Origin: Azohydromonas lata NBRC 102462
Lineage (GTDB): Bacteria > Pseudomonadota > Gammaproteobacteria > Burkholderiales > Burkholderiaceae_C
DNA length: 47,797 bases
Reading direction: 5' to 3'
NCBI RefSeq assembly: GCF_001571085.1
Contig: NZ_BCTC01000047.1
Span: 1-47,797, forward strand
In this document: positions 1 through 10,545 of the stretch, one piece after another
How positions within the stretch are numbered: position 1 is the stretch's first letter
Layout: the number at the start of each line of letters is the position of its first letter
The notes under the pieces: model-generated
Seen by the model: the letters and a program-made list of their open reading frames with translations, nothing else
Told to the model about the DNA's origin: nothing
Database searches by the model: none
Program-made: the position numbers and the translations under genes

Positions 1-1008
1 GCGCCGCCCGCGCCCGCCCCGGCCGACGAGGCGCCGCCGCCCGCCGCTGCCGCCACGCCCAAGGGCCCGCGGGCGGTGGCCGTGGCCCAAGCGGCAGCGC
101 CTGCGTCCGCGCCCGCCCTGGTGCCGGTGGTGGCCAGCCCGTCCAGGCCCAGGCCGCTGCCCGCGGGCGACAAGGCGGCGGGGGCTCAAGGGCTTGCGCC
201 CGTCGCCCAGGCCGCGTCTGCCGCCCAGACTGCGCCCGTCACCCAGGCCGCGCCTGTCGCTCAGGCCGTGCCTGTCGCCCAGGCCGTGCCTGCCTTGACG
301 GGCGCATCGCCGGCCTCTGCCGCGGTCCCGGCCGCGCCGGCGCAAGCCGCTGAAACCCCGGCCCGGCCGGCGCCGCGCGCCGTGGCCGGCAAAACCTTCA
401 GCCCACGCCAGCTGGCGGCCAGGCAGTTGGCGGAGGCGGTGGCGCTGGAGCAGCAGGGCCGGCTGGAGGAGGCCAAGGCGCCGCTGCAGCGCTCGCTGGA
501 GGCCAGCGCGCAGGACGTGCAGGCGCGCAAGATGCTCGCGCGGCTGCAGCTCGACACCGGCCGTGCCGACGAGGCGCGCGCGCTGCTGCTGGAGGGCCGG
601 CGCCTGCACCCCGAGGACGCCGATCTCACCCTCGCGCTGGCGCGGCTCATGGTGGAAGGTGGCGACGCCGCCGGCGCCCTGCAGTTGCTCGAAGCGCAGG
701 TGGCCCAGGCCGGCGACGAGCCGCAATACCACGCCCTGCTGGCCGCGCTGCAGTTGCGCGCGCAGCGTTACGAGGCCGCGGTGCCCAACTACCTGGTGGC
801 CTTGCGCGCCGACCCGGCCAACGTGAGCTGGCTGGTGGGCGTGGGCGTGGCGCTGGAGCGCGTGGGCCAGGTGGCCGATGCGCTGGAGGCCTACCGCCGC
901 GCCGACGGCGCCGCCAACCTGCCGCCGGAGACGGCCGCCTTCCTGGCCGAGCGGCTGGCGCGGCTGCGGCCGCCGGCCGCGCCGCGCGGCCAGCTCGTCT
1001 CGCGCTGA
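1..1008 (+). CDS. TPR protein, probable MSHA/type IV pilus biogenesis protein (MshN-like), 5' end outside window
   Basis: The reading frame is open from base 1, so the start lies upstream; the GTG at 76 is only an internal candidate. The N-terminal half is low-complexity Ala/Pro/Val/Gln sequence with a short tandem repeat. The C-terminal half (from about base 420) is a set of helical pairs with TPR character (motifs such as EQQGRLEEAK, DTGRADEAR and RVGQVADALEAYRRA). The prepilin peptidase gene follows after 5 bases, so the two are probably co-transcribed. TPR proteins in this position are typically MshN-type scaffolds of the MSHA pilus or type II secretion machinery. The assignment rests on the TPRs and the neighbour, not on a family-specific motif. 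Confidence 0.7.
   Translation, partial: APPAPAPADEAPPPAAAATPKGPRAVAVAQAAAPASAPALVPVVASPSRPRPLPAGDKAAGAQGLAPVAQAASAAQTAPVTQAAPVAQAVPVAQAVPALTGASPASAAVPAAPAQAAETPARPAPRAVAGKTFSPRQLAARQLAEAVALEQQGRLEEAKAPLQRSLEASAQDVQARKMLARLQLDTGRADEARALLLEGRRLHPEDADLTLALARLMVEGGDAAGALQLLEAQVAQAGDEPQYHALLAALQLRAQRYEAAVPNYLVALRADPANVSWLVGVGVALERVGQVADALEAYRRADGAANLPPETAAFLAERLARLRPPAAPRGQLVSR
196..285 (+). repeat. Five tandem 18-bp units inside the TPR gene
   Basis: Units begin at 196, 214, 232, 250 and 268. Each encodes six residues of the form A/V-P-V-A-Q-A, with the second unit most diverged. The repeat lies in the low-complexity linker before the TPR domain. Its in-frame unit length means copy number could vary without breaking the gene. 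Confidence 0.75.
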
Positions 1009-1013
1009 GCGGC

Positions 1014-1997
1014 ATGGACGCCTCCTTGTGGCCGCTGCTGCTGCAGCCGCTGCCGCTGGCCGTGCTGGGGCTGTGCGTGGGCAGCTTTCTCAACGTGGTG
1101 GTGTACCGCCTGCCGCTCATGCTGGAGCGGCGCTGGTGGCAGGACGTGGCGCTGCAGTTGGGCGACGCCGGCTCGCATGAGCGCCTGTTTGGGCGCGCGC
1201 CGGCCGCCGCGCTGGCCGACGTGGCCGGTGCGCTGCAGGGCGAGCTGCAGCGGCTGCCGCTGCTCACGCTGTCGCGCCCGCGCTCGCACTGCCCGCAATG
1301 CGGCACGCCCATCGCGTGGCATGACAACCTGCCGGTGCTGGGCTGGCTCAAGCGGCGCGGGCGCTGCGCGGCCTGCGGCGAGCCCATCGCCGTGCGCTAC
1401 CCGCTGCTGGAGCTGGCCACGGGGCTGCTGTGGGCGGCGCTGGGCCTGCGCTTCCAGGGGCAGCCGCAGGCCTTGCTGTGGTGCGCGCTGGCGTCGGCGC
1501 TGCTGGCACTGGCGCTCATCGACTGGGACACGCAGTGGTTGCCGGACGCCCTCACGCTGCCCTTGGCGTGGGCGGGCCTGGTGGCGGCGACGGCGGGCTG
1601 GATACCGTTGCCGCCGCACCAGTCGATGTGGGGTGCCGTGGCGGGCTACCTTTCGCTGTGGCTGCTGTACTGGGCGTTCAGGCTGGCCACGGGGCAGGGC
1701 GCGGGGCATCCGCCGTGGAGCGCGGCGCATTGGGCCGCGCGCGCGGCCAGCGGCAGGGAAGGCCTGGGCTTTGGCGACTTCAAGCTCCTGGCGGCGCTGG
1801 GGGCGTGGTTGGGCGTGTGGCTGATCGTGCCCATGCTGCTGTGGGCTTCCCTGCTGGGCACGGTGGCGGCACTGCTGCGCCGGCGCGCCGCGTTGGGGGC
1901 GGATGGGCGCATGCCCTTCGGCCCCTTCCTGGCCAGCGCCGGCCTGGCGGTGCTGCTGGTGGGGCCCCACCGGGTGCTGCACTGGCTCCTGGCCTGA
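1014..1997 (+). CDS. pilD: Prepilin peptidase / N-methyltransferase (A24 family)
   Basis: This inner-membrane aspartic protease cleaves the leader of type IV prepilins and pseudopilins and N-methylates the new N-terminus. The 327-residue product has the N-terminal methyltransferase-type segment starting GLCVGSFLNVVVYRLP. Two CxxC pairs (Cys93/96 and Cys118/121) form the zinc site. The first catalytic Asp region is ALIDWDTQWLPD (about 168-178), and the second is the GFGD motif with Asp255. Several hydrophobic membrane segments follow. An insertion of some 50 residues separates the first membrane segment from the first CxxC pair, as in other PilD proteins of this group. The ATG at 1014 lies 5 bases after the TPR gene stop. 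Family assignment is secure; which pilus or secretion system it serves cannot be told from here. Confidence 0.95.
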   Translation: MDASLWPLLLQPLPLAVLGLCVGSFLNVVVYRLPLMLERRWWQDVALQLGDAGSHERLFGRAPAAALADVAGALQGELQRLPLLTLSRPRSHCPQCGTPIAWHDNLPVLGWLKRRGRCAACGEPIAVRYPLLELATGLLWAALGLRFQGQPQALLWCALASALLALALIDWDTQWLPDALTLPLAWAGLVAATAGWIPLPPHQSMWGAVAGYLSLWLLYWAFRLATGQGAGHPPWSAAHWAARAASGREGLGFGDFKLLAALGAWLGVWLIVPMLLWASLLGTVAALLRRRAALGADGRMPFGPFLASAGLAVLLVGPHRVLHWLLA

Positions 1998-2055
1998 GCC
2001 GCCATCTTCTCGACTGCTTGCGGCGTGTTCCGCGCGCAACGGGTGGCGCCCGCCC

Positions 2056-3615
2056 TCAACCCTCCCGAAGCAGCCGCTCCACGTGGGCCTCGGGGTACAT
2101 CCAGGCCAGCAGGTCCAGCGCCAGGCGGCTGGCACAGCCCTGGAACTGCATGCAGGCGGCTTCCTCGTCCATCTCGCCGCTGCGCAGCGCCTCGAACACG
2201 GCGTCCAGCGTCCCGGCCCGGGCCTGCTCGCTCCGTGCCAGCTCCTCGCCCCAGGCCGCGGGCAGCGCGTCGTGCTCGAAGGCGCCGCGGCCGCGGCCGA
2301 AATGGGCCACGGCCAGGTACTTCAGCAGCGCGTCCTGCAGCAGCGCGTGCAGCGCGGCGTTGCTCAGCCGCAGCGAGCTTTCCTGGACGCCGCGGGCGCG
2401 GTTGAAGCCTTCCGCGCCCACGGCGAAGGCCACCGCGCCGGCCAGGGCGCCCAACAGCATGCCCGCGCCCATGGTCAGGCCGCCGGTGGCCAGGTCCGCC
2501 TTCAGCCCCGAGACGGCCCCCGTGGCGATGGCGCCGCCTGCGCCCACGCGCAGCGGGTCCAGCGGCGTGAGGGCGATCAGGTCCGCCTGCTCCAGCCGGC
2601 GCCAGAACGGATGCCCGCGGCTGTCCAGCAGCCCGTGCAGGCGCAGCAGCTCGCCCGTGGTGTGGGCGCGGCCCTGTTCCACCGCCTGCTGCAGCGCCTG
2701 CTGGCCGCGCCGGCGCGCCGCATCGCCGCCGCGCGGCGCCAGCAGCGCGCGCACGCCGCCCAGGCGCGGTTCGCCGTCCGGCGGCGAGGCCGCTTCGCGC
2801 CGCAGCGCCGCCTGCACCACCTGCCGCGCGATCACGGCCATGGAGGCGTCGAAGCGCGCCATGTTGCGCTGGCGCCAGTCGCGGCGCAGCCGCCGCGAGG
2901 CGGGCTGCTTGTCCGCGGCGACCAGGCCGTCCAGCGCGTCGAAGAAGGCCTGCTCGTGCACCCAGCAGCGCGTGAAGGCGTCCAGCGCCAGCACGCCGCG
3001 CACGCCCGGGGCGTCGCGCAGGTGCTCGCGCCAGCGCCGCAGCTCGGCTTGGGCGGCGTCGCTGCCCGCGGGGGCCAGCCCGGTCTGGTTGAGCAGCACC
3101 AGCACGGGCTTGTCCATCCAGGCCAGCAGCTTCAGCTCGTCGGCCAGGTAGCCCGTGGCCGAGGGCGACTCGGTGGCGTTGAGGATGTAGAGCACCACGT
3201 CGGCGTTGTCGCGCGTGGCGCGCAGCGCCTGCTGGCTGAGGTGGAACGTGGGGTCGGTCCAGCGGTCCCACACCTGCGACAGGAACCACTGGATGGGGTT
3301 GGACGCCCCCGACAGCCGCCGGTACAGCCGCGCCGAGTCGCCCAGGCCGGGCGTGTCCCACAGCAGCAGCGCGTCGCCCTCGGCCGTGGAGAGCAGCGGG
3401 TAGGCCTGCGCGTCGCGGGTGACGTGGGCGGCGTCGCGCACCTCGCCCACGTCCTGGCCCAGCAGCGTGCGCGCCAGCGTCGTCTTGCCCACGTTGGTGT
3501 GCGCCATGAGCACCAGCGCGATGCGGGCGGCGGCGCTGGTGCCGCCGTCCGTGCCTGTGTTTGTGTGCGTGCCCGTGCCGGCGGGCGGCTGCAGCGGGGA
3601 GGGTGCGGCCTGCAT
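2056..3615 (-). CDS. GTPase with C-terminal DUF3482 domain
   Basis: The 519-residue protein starts at ATG 3615, two bases after the stop of the upstream DUF2868 gene, so the pair is almost certainly translated from one transcript. It opens with a Thr/Gly-rich tail. An Era/EngA-like G domain follows: G1 AHTNVGKTT with Lys44, G3 WDTPGLGDS, and a non-canonical G4 NQTG where NKxD is usual. The C-terminal part is DUF3482, with a glycine/alanine-rich hydrophobic stretch (about residues 365-410) that could insert in or lie on the membrane. Known members occur beside DUF2868 proteins; no biochemical role is established that I know of. The altered G4 raises a question about nucleotide specificity. Confidence 0.88.
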   Translation of the reverse strand: MQAAPSPLQPPAGTGTHTNTGTDGGTSAAARIALVLMAHTNVGKTTLARTLLGQDVGEVRDAAHVTRDAQAYPLLSTAEGDALLLWDTPGLGDSARLYRRLSGASNPIQWFLSQVWDRWTDPTFHLSQQALRATRDNADVVLYILNATESPSATGYLADELKLLAWMDKPVLVLLNQTGLAPAGSDAAQAELRRWREHLRDAPGVRGVLALDAFTRCWVHEQAFFDALDGLVAADKQPASRRLRRDWRQRNMARFDASMAVIARQVVQAALRREAASPPDGEPRLGGVRALLAPRGGDAARRRGQQALQQAVEQGRAHTTGELLRLHGLLDSRGHPFWRRLEQADLIALTPLDPLRVGAGGAIATGAVSGLKADLATGGLTMGAGMLLGALAGAVAFAVGAEGFNRARGVQESSLRLSNAALHALLQDALLKYLAVAHFGRGRGAFEHDALPAAWGEELARSEQARAGTLDAVFEALRSGEMDEEAACMQFQGCASRLALDLLAWMYPEAHVERLLREG

Positions 3616-3617
3616 GC

Positions 3618-5042
3618 TCAGGCGCCCAGGTCCACCACGTGCACGCGCTGCAGGCCCAGCGGGCGCAGGAACTCGCGCCACAGCGCCTCGCGCTCGCGCA
3701 GCCGCTCGCCGCGGCCCAAGCGCGCGGTGAAGGCGCCCGCGTCCAGCAGCACCAGCAGTTGCGGCCCAAGCGACTGGGCCAGCCGCTGCAGGAAGGCGCC
3801 GTGCGTCTCGGCCTCCGGCGTGGCCGAGAGCGACAGCAGCGCCGCGCAGGCCATGAGCTCGCCCTCGGTGGCCGCGGGCCGGCGCGCCGCCGCCTGCGGG
3901 GCGTCGCCGTAGGCCAGGCCCGGCTGCACGGTGAGCGCCGTCTCGCCGCCGCCCAGCACCTCGGTGGCCTGGCCGGCCAGCGCCGCGGTGCGCGCGGCGT
4001 CCAGCGCCAGCGCGTAGGGCCACACCACCAGGCGCCAGCGCTGGCCGCTGCCGTCGGCCACCAGGCGGGCGAAGTAGGGGTCGGCCAGGTCCAGCGGAAA
4101 GCGCCGCGCCAGCCGCCGCGCGCGGTGCGACTGCCACCCCCACAGCAGCAGCCGCGGCAGCGCCACGCCCAACACCAGCAGCGCCGAGAGCATGAGCAGC
4201 CAGCGGTCGGCCAGCGCCGCGTTGCTGCCGGCCCAATGGTGCATGCGCGTGATTTCCTCCAGCGTGAAGGGCGCCACGCCCGGCAGGCCCGGCAGGGAGC
4301 TCACCGGCAGGAACAGCAGCCCAAGCAGTTGGTGGGCGCCCTCCGGCGTCTTGATGAGCTGGCTCTCCCAGCCGACGCTGAACTCGTTGGGCAGCGCCCG
4401 CGCGAAGACGTAGGCCAGCAGCCCAAGCGCCACCGACGCCGCGCCCAGGTGCAGCGTGGCGCGGATGCGCGCGTGCCACAGCGGCGCCGCGGCGTGCGCC
4501 CAGGTGCGGCCGAAGCGCCCGGCCAGCGCCAGGCCGCCGCGGCGCCAGCGCGCCGGCCACGCGGCCAGGCCGCCCAACAGCCCGGCCAGGCCGCGGGCAT
4601 GGCGCCGCGGACGGCGCGGCAGCACGCGCGAGACGAGCCACAGCAGCGCCAGCAGCCAGTTCCACGCCACCACGCCCAGCAGCGGCGCGGACAGCAGGTT
4701 GATGCGGTGCGGGTTGGCCAGCGCGTCCGAGGCGAAGCCGGCCGCGAAGCCGAGTGCCGCCACCAGCACCTGCGCCAGCGGGAACAGCGCCGGGCGCTCC
4801 ACCAGGCCGCGCAGCCCGGGGCGGCGCGCCAGCGCGTCCTGCAACAGGCGCTGCGCGCGCTGGACGACGAAGCGCTCCGACCACTCCTGGTGCCGCAGCG
4901 TGCGCCCCGGCTTGGGCAGGCCCGCGCGCACCACCTCCGAGGCCTGGCGCCCCTCGGCCGGCGTGAGCAGCGGCGCGGGGCCGTCGGCCGTTTCCTCCAG
5001 GGCGCGGACCAGGAACACGGTGCGGGCTTCGGTTTCGTCCAA
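3618..5042 (-). CDS. DUF2868 membrane protein, partner of the DUF3482 GTPase
   Basis: The product is about 474 residues. It has a soluble N-terminus (DETEARTVFLVRALEE), several strongly hydrophobic segments (about residues 80-125, 190-215 and 260-305) and a soluble C-terminal region ending LQRVHVVDLGA. I chose TTG at 5042 because GGAG lies 8 bases upstream, whereas the alternative GTG at 5048 is only 2 bases from that GGAG. The reading frame continues open far upstream, but that stretch is the shadow of the opposite-strand acyltransferase gene. It lies head-to-tail with the GTPase, suggesting a membrane-anchored GTPase complex. No function is known for the family. Confidence 0.85.
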   Translation of the reverse strand: MDETEARTVFLVRALEETADGPAPLLTPAEGRQASEVVRAGLPKPGRTLRHQEWSERFVVQRAQRLLQDALARRPGLRGLVERPALFPLAQVLVAALGFAAGFASDALANPHRINLLSAPLLGVVAWNWLLALLWLVSRVLPRRPRRHARGLAGLLGGLAAWPARWRRGGLALAGRFGRTWAHAAAPLWHARIRATLHLGAASVALGLLAYVFARALPNEFSVGWESQLIKTPEGAHQLLGLLFLPVSSLPGLPGVAPFTLEEITRMHHWAGSNAALADRWLLMLSALLVLGVALPRLLLWGWQSHRARRLARRFPLDLADPYFARLVADGSGQRWRLVVWPYALALDAARTAALAGQATEVLGGGETALTVQPGLAYGDAPQAAARRPAATEGELMACAALLSLSATPEAETHGAFLQRLAQSLGPQLLVLLDAGAFTARLGRGERLREREALWREFLRPLGLQRVHVVDLGA

Positions 5043-5261
5043 GGGCACAACTCCAGCAGGCTTGGGGTGATGTCGGGTCAGGGCCGGACCGCATCGGCAT
5101 GGCGGGCTGCCTGCCGCACGCGCCGCTGCGCAGCGTCGCATGCGCCGTCCGGCCCGCAAGGCCGTGGGCAGGCTGGGTGCCGCACCCCTGGCCGAGCCAG
5201 GTGCAGTCCCTTGAAGCCGGCCCGGGCATTTCCCGGGAGTTGCCCGGGAACTCCCATTGCC

Positions 5262-6560
5262 ATGCTGCCAAACGCCATGAAAAACCTGTCCGACGCGTCT
5301 TCCGGCACCTCGTCCGCCGGTCCGCCCGCCGCCGTCGCGGCTGCGGCCGTCGCCGCCGTGAAGCGCCAGTGGGAGCTGGACGCGTTGCGCGGGCTGATGC
5401 TGGTGCTCATGACGCTCACGCACCTGCCCACGCGCTGGGCGTCTCCCTTGAGCCAGCCGCTGGGCTTCGTCTCGGCGGCCGAGGGCTTCGTGTTCCTGTC
5501 CGCCTTCATGGCGGCCAAGGTTTACACGGCCAAGCAGCGGCGCGAGGGCGACGCGGCGCTGGCACGCGGCTTCCACGGCCGCGCCTTGAAGATCTGGCTG
5601 GTGCAGGCGGCACTGCTGTTCTTCCTGTTCACCGTCATCGCGCTGCTTGGGCTGCTGCACGACCAGCCCGCCGTGAAGGACTTGCTGTCCTTCTACCTGG
5701 AGCGCCCGCTGGTGGCCTTCGTGGCGGGGCTGATGCTGATCTACAACCCGCCGCTGCTGGACATCCTGCCGCTGTACATCCTGTTCATGCTGGCGAGCCC
5801 GCTGCTGCTGCTGGCCGGCGCGCGGCGGGGCTGGACGCTGGTGCTGGCCGGCAGTGTGCTGCTGTGGCTGGCGGCGCAGTGGGACTTCGGCACGCACCTG
5901 TACGAGGCCGCGGCGCGTTGGGCGCGCATCCCCGTGCCGGCACGCGAGACCGGCGCCTTCGAGCTGCTGGGCTGGCAGTTCCTCTGGGTGGTCGGCCTGT
6001 GGCTGGGAGCGCGCGCCGGGCGGGGCCTGCCGCTGGCGCCCGCTTTCCCGCGCGGCGTGGTGGCCGCGGCCTGGGGCGTGGCGCTGGTGTGTTTCGCATG
6101 GCGCCACGCGGCCGGGCAGGTGCCCTGGCCCAGCGCGGCGGACGCGGCGTCTGCGCTGCCCGCGGCCGTGAACGCCGCCTTCGACAAGTGGCACCTTGGG
6201 CCGCTGCGCCTCCTGAACCTCGCGGCGCTGGTGGTGCTGGTGCTGCACCACGGGCCGGCGCTGGCTGCTCGCATGCCGCGGCCCCGCGCGCTGGAGCTGC
6301 TTGGGCGGGCGTCGCTGCCGGTGTTCTGCGCCCACCTCGTGCTGGTGCTGCTGGCGCTGGCCTACCTGGGCGCGGCGCGGGAGGGACGCTCGTGGTGGGT
6401 GGACAACGCGGTGCTGGCCGTGTCGTTTGCCGTGCTGTTCGTGGTGGCGCTGGCGAGCGACGCCATCGACCGGCACGCCGCGCGCGTCAAGGCGCGCCTG
6501 AAGGCGCGGCGCGAGCTGCGCCGGCGCGCGCGCAGCCTCAGCGCAGGCGGGCGGCGATGA
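5262..6560 (+). CDS. opgC: OpgC-type membrane acyltransferase
   Basis: The 432-residue protein has about ten hydrophobic segments. It begins, after an Ala-rich tail, with the OpgC hallmark RQWELDALRGLMLVLMTLTHLP (about residues 35-56), followed by FVSAAEGFVFLSAFMAAKVY. OpgC proteins of the acyltransferase-3 superfamily add succinyl groups to osmoregulated periplasmic glucans in the inner membrane. The opgG/opgH synthesis genes are not in the window, so the substrate is inferred. ATG 5262 and ATG 5277 are both possible, and neither has a convincing Shine-Dalgarno sequence. The 3' end overlaps the convergent SGNH hydrolase gene by 23 bases. The C-terminus is very Arg-rich. Confidence 0.85.
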   Translation: MLPNAMKNLSDASSGTSSAGPPAAVAAAAVAAVKRQWELDALRGLMLVLMTLTHLPTRWASPLSQPLGFVSAAEGFVFLSAFMAAKVYTAKQRREGDAALARGFHGRALKIWLVQAALLFFLFTVIALLGLLHDQPAVKDLLSFYLERPLVAFVAGLMLIYNPPLLDILPLYILFMLASPLLLLAGARRGWTLVLAGSVLLWLAAQWDFGTHLYEAAARWARIPVPARETGAFELLGWQFLWVVGLWLGARAGRGLPLAPAFPRGVVAAAWGVALVCFAWRHAAGQVPWPSAADAASALPAAVNAAFDKWHLGPLRLLNLAALVVLVLHHGPALAARMPRPRALELLGRASLPVFCAHLVLVLLALAYLGAAREGRSWWVDNAVLAVSFAVLFVVALASDAIDRHAARVKARLKARRELRRRARSLSAGGRR

Positions 6561-7272
6561 GGTCGTGCCACAGGGCATAGCCCTGGGCGTTGAGGTGCAG
6601 CCGGTCCTCGCGGAACAGCTCGGCGCGGGGGCGGCCCTGGGCGTCGAGCATGGGCTGGTAGACGTCTATGTAGTCCAGGCGCTGGTCCTGCCCGGCGTGG
6701 GCGCGTATGAGGGCGTTGGCCTCCTGTATGGCCGGCAGCAGCGCGGCGCGCGCGGGGCTGGGCTTGATGGAGACGTAGGCGATGCGCGTGTCGGGCAGCG
6801 CGCGGTGCACGCCGTCCACGAAGCTGACGTAGCTCTGCAGCACCTGCTGCGGCGTGCGGCCGGCGTTGAGGTCGTTGTCGCCGGCGTAGAGCACCACCAG
6901 GCGCGGCTGGTAGGCCACGACCAGCCGGTCCAGGTAGGCGGCGCAGTCCGAGAGCTGCGAGCCGCCGAAGCCGCGCTTCACCAGCACGGGCAGCGCCTGG
7001 AATTGCTGCTCCAGATCGTCCCACAGCCGAATGGAGGAGCTGCCCACGAAGAGCACGCCGCCGGGCTGCACGGGTTTGACCTTGTCGGCCGCGTCGAAGG
7101 CGGCAAAGGCGTCGCGCCACTTGGCGTCCACGGTGCTCAGGCGCTGCGCCGTGGCTTGCAGCGCCTCGGCCGCGGTGCCCTGGGCCTGCGCCAGCGCCAT
7201 GGCCCCCAGCAGTGCGGCGGCGGCCGCGAAACGCTTGGACAGGGGCTTGCGGAAGGTGGTGGCGGCGTTCAT
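6538..7272 (-). CDS. Secreted SGNH/GDSL-type hydrolase
   Basis: The 244-residue protein from ATG 7272 starts with an apparent Sec signal peptide (KRFAAAAALLGAMALAQAQG, cleavage near residue 31). It carries the SGNH blocks: the nucleophile block VGSSSIRLW, the Gly block GFGGSQLSD, the Asn block GDNDLNAG and the C-terminal Asp/His block DRLHLNAQGY. It is therefore expected to be a periplasmic or secreted esterase or deacylase. The gene converges on the OpgC gene and overlaps its last 23 bases. A longer start at 7332 is possible but would put a non-signal sequence in front. The substrate is unknown; its position opposite an acyltransferase makes a deacylase of the same glycan an inference only. 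Confidence 0.88.
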   Translation of the reverse strand: MNAATTFRKPLSKRFAAAAALLGAMALAQAQGTAAEALQATAQRLSTVDAKWRDAFAAFDAADKVKPVQPGGVLFVGSSSIRLWDDLEQQFQALPVLVKRGFGGSQLSDCAAYLDRLVVAYQPRLVVLYAGDNDLNAGRTPQQVLQSYVSFVDGVHRALPDTRIAYVSIKPSPARAALLPAIQEANALIRAHAGQDQRLDYIDVYQPMLDAQGRPRAELFREDRLHLNAQGYALWHDLIAARLR

Positions 7273-7380
7273 TGGGGCGGGATTCTGCGGGTGGTGGTGC
7301 TTGAACCCCAAGCGCGCGCCCGGCGCCCTCACGAAACTTAGGAAATGGCCGCGATAGCTTGCGGTGCACGCCCGCCTGGC

Positions 7381-7779
7381 TTACCGGCGCGCTGCGGATG
7401 CCTTGGGCGGTTTGGTCGCTTTGGGCGCTTTAGGCGGCTTGGCCGGCTTGCGGTTGCGCAGCGCGCAGGCCCAGGCGTTGGCGGCCCACTCCGCCATGGC
7501 GTGCGGGTCTTCCAGCGTTTCAGCCGGCGCCTGGAAGTAGCGCAGGGCGACCTGGCGGCCCTTGGCCTCGTAGGTGAACGGCTTCAAATGGCGGGATTCG
7601 AAGCGGGCGAGGTTTTCATCGTCCACCTTGAAATACAGCTCGTCCTGGATGACGACGGCGAACATCAGGCCGTCCTTGAACAATCCCCAGCCGCCGAACA
7701 TTTTCTTGGCCTGCACGCCGCCCAGCGCGGACATTTGCTCGATGGTGTGGGCAATGAATTCTGGAATTGCGGTCGGCAT
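7381..7779 (-). CDS. TfoX/Sxy N-terminal domain protein
   Basis: The 132-residue protein has the TfoX N-terminal fold signature: MSALGGVQAKKMFGGWGLFKDG, then FAVVIQDELYFKVDDENLARF. It lacks the C-terminal TfoX helical domain of the competence regulator Sxy. Instead it ends in a Lys/Pro/Ala-rich tail (KPPKAPKATKPPKAS) that may bind nucleic acid or be disordered. Single-domain members are common and of unknown function, so a role in competence should not be assumed. ATG 7779 has only a weak ribosome site. It is transcribed alone. Confidence 0.85.
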   Translation of the reverse strand: MPTAIPEFIAHTIEQMSALGGVQAKKMFGGWGLFKDGLMFAVVIQDELYFKVDDENLARFESRHLKPFTYEAKGRQVALRYFQAPAETLEDPHAMAEWAANAWACALRNRKPAKPPKAPKATKPPKASAARR

Positions 7780-7994
7780 GGCAGTGACTCTTGCTTGTTG
7801 CCTGATTTATTGATCATCTCGCCTGCCGCATTCAATTTCTGAAAAATGCTCGGCAAGTGGGGAGTCACTGCACAGGAGAGGGTGGATGCTGTGGGCTTTG
7901 CCCGCGGTTCTCGACCAGGGGCGTGCTTCCGAAGTACCTTGTCGCCAAGCCTTGGCAAAGTGGCCGGGGTGCCGCTTTTCACGAGGATTGAAGC

Positions 7995-8450
7995 ATGAGC
8001 TCTGGCGCCGACATTCTGGACCGCAACCGCGTCCTGCTGACCCATTTCGACAGTTACAGCGCGGCGCTGCTGTTTGCCCGCTGGGGCAAAACGGTGCTGG
8101 CGCCGGCGGCGCTGCCGGACGGTGCAACGCCCATGGAGCCGCCGGCGGTGGTGGCGCCGACCCATGAACCCGAGGCTGTGCGGGCCGCAATTGCGCAGAA
8201 GCTGAATTTGAGTGCGGCCGAATTGAATATCGACGCCCAATTCAACCAGTGGTTCCAGGCCGAGGGCGGCCCTGTCCGGGTTCACCTGCTGCGCTTCAAT
8301 ACCTTCGAGGCGCCCAAGAAGGCGATTGCCGAGACCGAGGGTGTTTTCAAACCCATCAGCGAAATGCGTGGCGGGGCGAAAGAGGAATTGAGCCTGGCGC
8401 GCGAGGTGTTCAATCTCACGCTGGGGGCGCCGGGCGGACGGGCTTGTTGA
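7995..8450 (+). CDS. Conserved-looking protein of unknown function
   Basis: This is a 151-residue soluble protein with no signal peptide or membrane segment, and I do not recognise a family. A GAGG lies 8 bases before ATG 7995. Codon choice matches the chromosome, with G/C-rich third positions but more A/T than its neighbours near the 3' end. The sequence starts MSSGADILDRNRVLLTHF, has a Pro-rich linker near residue 50, and ends in an amphipathic helical region (KKAIAETEGVFKPISEMRGG). It converges on the NAD synthetase gene with a 70-base gap. The translation looks like a genuine folded protein rather than a shadow. Confidence 0.7.
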   Translation: MSSGADILDRNRVLLTHFDSYSAALLFARWGKTVLAPAALPDGATPMEPPAVVAPTHEPEAVRAAIAQKLNLSAAELNIDAQFNQWFQAEGGPVRVHLLRFNTFEAPKKAIAETEGVFKPISEMRGGAKEELSLAREVFNLTLGAPGGRAC

Positions 8451-8520
8451 AAACAAGCCGCCACGATTTTGTCGCTGATTTAAACGGAATCCGCCACAAT
8501 TTGATTTGAGCTGGCGTTTT

Positions 8521-10545
<2,025 letters not shown>

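Noticed and set aside
2056-5271. A single 1071-codon minus-strand frame that appears to extend the GTPase upstream
   Set aside because: The upstream part is Arg/Gly/Ala-rich shadow of the DUF2868 gene; the GTPase-like sequence and a proper ATG begin at 3615, just after that gene's stop.
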